Shown: piece by piece, positions 38,590-39,625 of the stretch | Layout: each line of letters starts with the position of its first letter | Numbering within the stretch: the first letter of the stretch is position 1 | Origin: Gammaproteobacteria bacterium | Lineage (GTDB): Bacteria > Pseudomonadota > Gammaproteobacteria > GCA-001735895 | Length of the DNA: 39,625 bases | Reading direction: 5' to 3' | Assembly: GCA_014382695.1 (NCBI GenBank) | Contig: JACNJF010000222.1 | Coordinates: 1 to 39,625 of the forward strand | Translations under genes and position numbers: made by a program | Notes under the pieces: model-generated | Told to the model about the DNA's origin: nothing | Database searches by the model: none | What the model saw: only the letters and a program-made list of their open reading frames with translations

Positions 38590-38610
38590 GAAATATCTTA
38601 TTGATATTTC
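38590..38610 (-). promoter_or_regulatory. Hairpin just upstream of the rplC ribosome binding site
   Basis: GAAATATC (38590-38597) and GATATTTC (38603-38610) pair perfectly with a five-base loop. It lies about 15 bases before the rplC Shine-Dalgarno. It is A/T-rich and not followed by a T-run, so it is more likely a control or stability element than a terminator. Confidence 0.45.
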
Positions 38611-38629
38611 ATGTTTTTTTAAAACTAAC

Positions 38630-38657
38630 GGCCTGATACAGAGAACCGTATCAGGCC
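38630..38657 (-). promoter_or_regulatory. Strong hairpin at the 5' end of the rplC leader (possible attenuator)
   Basis: GGCCTGATAC (38630-38639) pairs perfectly with GTATCAGGCC (38648-38657), loop of eight bases. On the minus strand it is followed by GTTAGTTTTAAAAAAA, an imperfect T-tract. It would lie within the first nucleotides of RNA from the promoter at 38670-38698. It may be a terminator for tuf–rpsJ readthrough, an attenuator, or an L4-binding structure. Confidence 0.6.
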
Positions 38658-38669
38658 GCGAGGGCGCGC

Positions 38670-38698
38670 ACTATAACAGAATATTTCTGATTAGTTAA
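38670..38698 (-). promoter_or_regulatory. Promoter between rpsJ and rplC
   Basis: TTAACT (38693-38698) and TATAGT (38670-38675) on the minus strand are 17 bases apart, with a G/C-rich discriminator (GCGCGCCC) directly after. Matches are 4 of 6 and 5 of 6. The discriminator is typical of ribosomal promoters under stringent control. It would drive rplC and the rest of the S10 operon. Confidence 0.6.
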
Positions 38699-38768
38699 GA
38701 ACTATTATCGAAATACTTTCTGTTTTTTGATGCGCTAAAACCCTCTTAACATATAACCTGTTCAAGCC

Positions 38769-39080
38769 TTAATTTAACTTAATCTGAACATCTACACCGG
38801 CAGCCAGGTCGAGCTTCATCAACGCGTCTACCGTCTTGTCTGTCGGATCAACTATATCCATCAGACGCTTGTGGGTACGTATCTCGTACTGATCGCGTGC
38901 ATCCTTGTTTACGTGAGGAGAGATCAAAATCGTGAAACGCTCCTTACGTGTCGGCAATGGAATCGGTCCCTTTACACGTGCTCCAGTGCGCTTGGCCGTA
39001 TCAACGATCTCAGCAGCTGATCTGTCGATCAGTCGATGATCAAAGGATTTCAGTCGAATTCTAATGTTTTGATTAGCCAT
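38769..39080 (-). CDS. rpsJ: 30S ribosomal protein S10
   Basis: 103 residues, [40 protein letters not shown] and [20 protein letters not shown]. Also NusE, partner of NusB in antitermination. It lies five bases after tuf and 204 bases before rplC, so it appears to be carried by the tuf (str) transcript rather than heading the S10 operon. Confidence 0.99.
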   Translation of the reverse strand: MANQNIRIRLKSFDHRLIDRSAAEIVDTAKRTGARVKGPIPLPTRKERFTILISPHVNKDARDQYEIRTHKRLMDIVDPTDKTVDALMKLDLAAGVDVQIKLN

Positions 39081-39085
39081 AATTA

Positions 39086-39625
39086 TTACTCAAGTATTTT
39101 AGCAACAACACCCGCACCAACAGTACGGCCGCCTTCTCTGATCGCAAAGCGTAGACCTTCATCCATCGCAATGGGGTTGATCAGCTTTACAGTCATTTTT
39201 ACGTTATCACCGGGCATAACCATTTCTACGCCTTCCGGTAAATCACACGCACCCGTTACGTCGGTAGTACGGAAATAAAACTGTGGTCTATAACCATTGA
39301 AGAATGGTGTATGACGGCCACCTTCATCCTTTGACAGGATGTAGATTTCAGCTTCAAATTTGGTATGCGGTGTAATCGATTTAGGCTTGGCCAGTACCTG
39401 ACCACGCTCTACGTCTTCACGCTTGGTACCACGTAACAGCAGACCTACGTTATCTCCTGCACGACCTTCGTCCAGCAGCTTGCGGAACATTTCAACGCCG
39501 GTACAGGTGGTTTTCTGAGTAACGCGGATACCCACGATTTCCAGTTCTTCACCAACCTTAACAATGCCACGCTCGATACGACCGGTTACTACCGTGCCAC
39601 GACCGGAGATTGAGAACACGTCTTC
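39086..39625 (-). CDS. tuf: Elongation factor Tu, C-terminal part (5' end beyond the window)
   Basis: The frame is open to the right edge ([20 protein letters not shown]), so the GTPase domain lies outside. What is seen is domains 2 and 3: [40 protein letters not shown], and [17 protein letters not shown], ending [16 protein letters not shown]-Tu brings aminoacyl-tRNA to the ribosome. The ATG-like codon near 39619 is not the true start. Confidence 0.98.
   Translation of the reverse strand, partial: EDVFSISGRGTVVTGRIERGIVKVGEELEIVGIRVTQKTTCTGVEMFRKLLDEGRAGDNVGLLLRGTKREDVERGQVLAKPKSITPHTKFEAEIYILSKDEGGRHTPFFNGYRPQFYFRTTDVTGACDLPEGVEMVMPGDNVKMTVKLINPIAMDEGLRFAIREGGRTVGAGVVAKILE

Noticed and set aside
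39608-39619. Start of tuf near 39619
   Set aside because: The frame stays open to the window edge and the sequence is the middle of EF-Tu (domain 2), so the true start lies outside.
1-39625. CRISPR arrays, tRNA or rRNA genes, prophage or insertion sequences
   Set aside because: No spaced repeat array, cloverleaf sequence, rRNA segment, transposase or phage gene was seen on either strand.

Overview
The window is chromosomal DNA of a gammaproteobacterium of middling GC content. Two neighbourhoods support this. One is the contiguous tuf–rpsJ–S10–spc–alpha ribosomal block, from tuf to rplQ. The other is the uvrA / YajR-type transporter / ssb neighbourhood, with uvrA divergent from the rest. Protein details also fit: an enterobacterial-type phosphomannomutase, and an alpha operon with its promoter between rpmJ and rpsM. 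I cannot name the genus from sequence alone.

Layout. (1) 1-1599: a possible protein fragment leaving the left edge on the minus strand, then a plus-strand polyprenyl-phosphate hexose-1-phosphate transferase (WcaJ type). (2) 1637-17170: a tightly packed minus-strand O-antigen-type gene cluster. In transcription order it holds rfbI-like, rfbF, rfbG, rfbH, an abequose/paratose-synthase-like reductase, wzy-like, gmd, colC/fcl-like, colD, a CgeB-like glycosyltransferase, a GT10 glycosyltransferase, wzx, a GT2 and a GT4. A 361-bp leader (17171-17531) carries a plausible promoter and a degenerate ops-like element. (3) 17532-21023: minus-strand ssb (with a strong terminator), a DHH phosphoesterase, a ComEA-like secreted protein (with a terminator) and a YajR-like MFS transporter. 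(4) 21163-25464: plus-strand uvrA and the phosphomannomutase gene manB, ending in a bidirectional terminator. (5) 25520-39625: minus-strand ribosomal superoperon, including secY, rpoA and the 37-codon rpmJ, running into a tuf gene cut by the right edge.

How the genes fit together. The cluster appears to encode two separate nucleotide-3,6-dideoxyhexose pathways. In the CDP arm, RfbF makes CDP-glucose, RfbG makes the 4-keto-6-deoxy sugar, RfbH with its RfbI-type reductase removes the 3-hydroxyl, and an abequose/paratose-synthase-like reductase finishes. In the GDP arm, Gmd makes GDP-4-keto-6-deoxymannose, ColD removes the 3-hydroxyl, and ColC epimerises and reduces to GDP-L-colitose. The manB gene at 24103 could feed the GDP arm; no manC is present here. 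The WcaJ-type enzyme would start the lipid-linked unit, four glycosyltransferases extend it, Wzx flips it and Wzy polymerises it. The CDP arm's last gene carries an 18-bp in-frame tandem duplication next to its active site.

The most interesting points are the double dideoxyhexose locus, the duplication in the reductase, the structured cluster leader, and a promoter plus two hairpins between rpsJ and rplC. The ribosomal genes themselves look ordinary.
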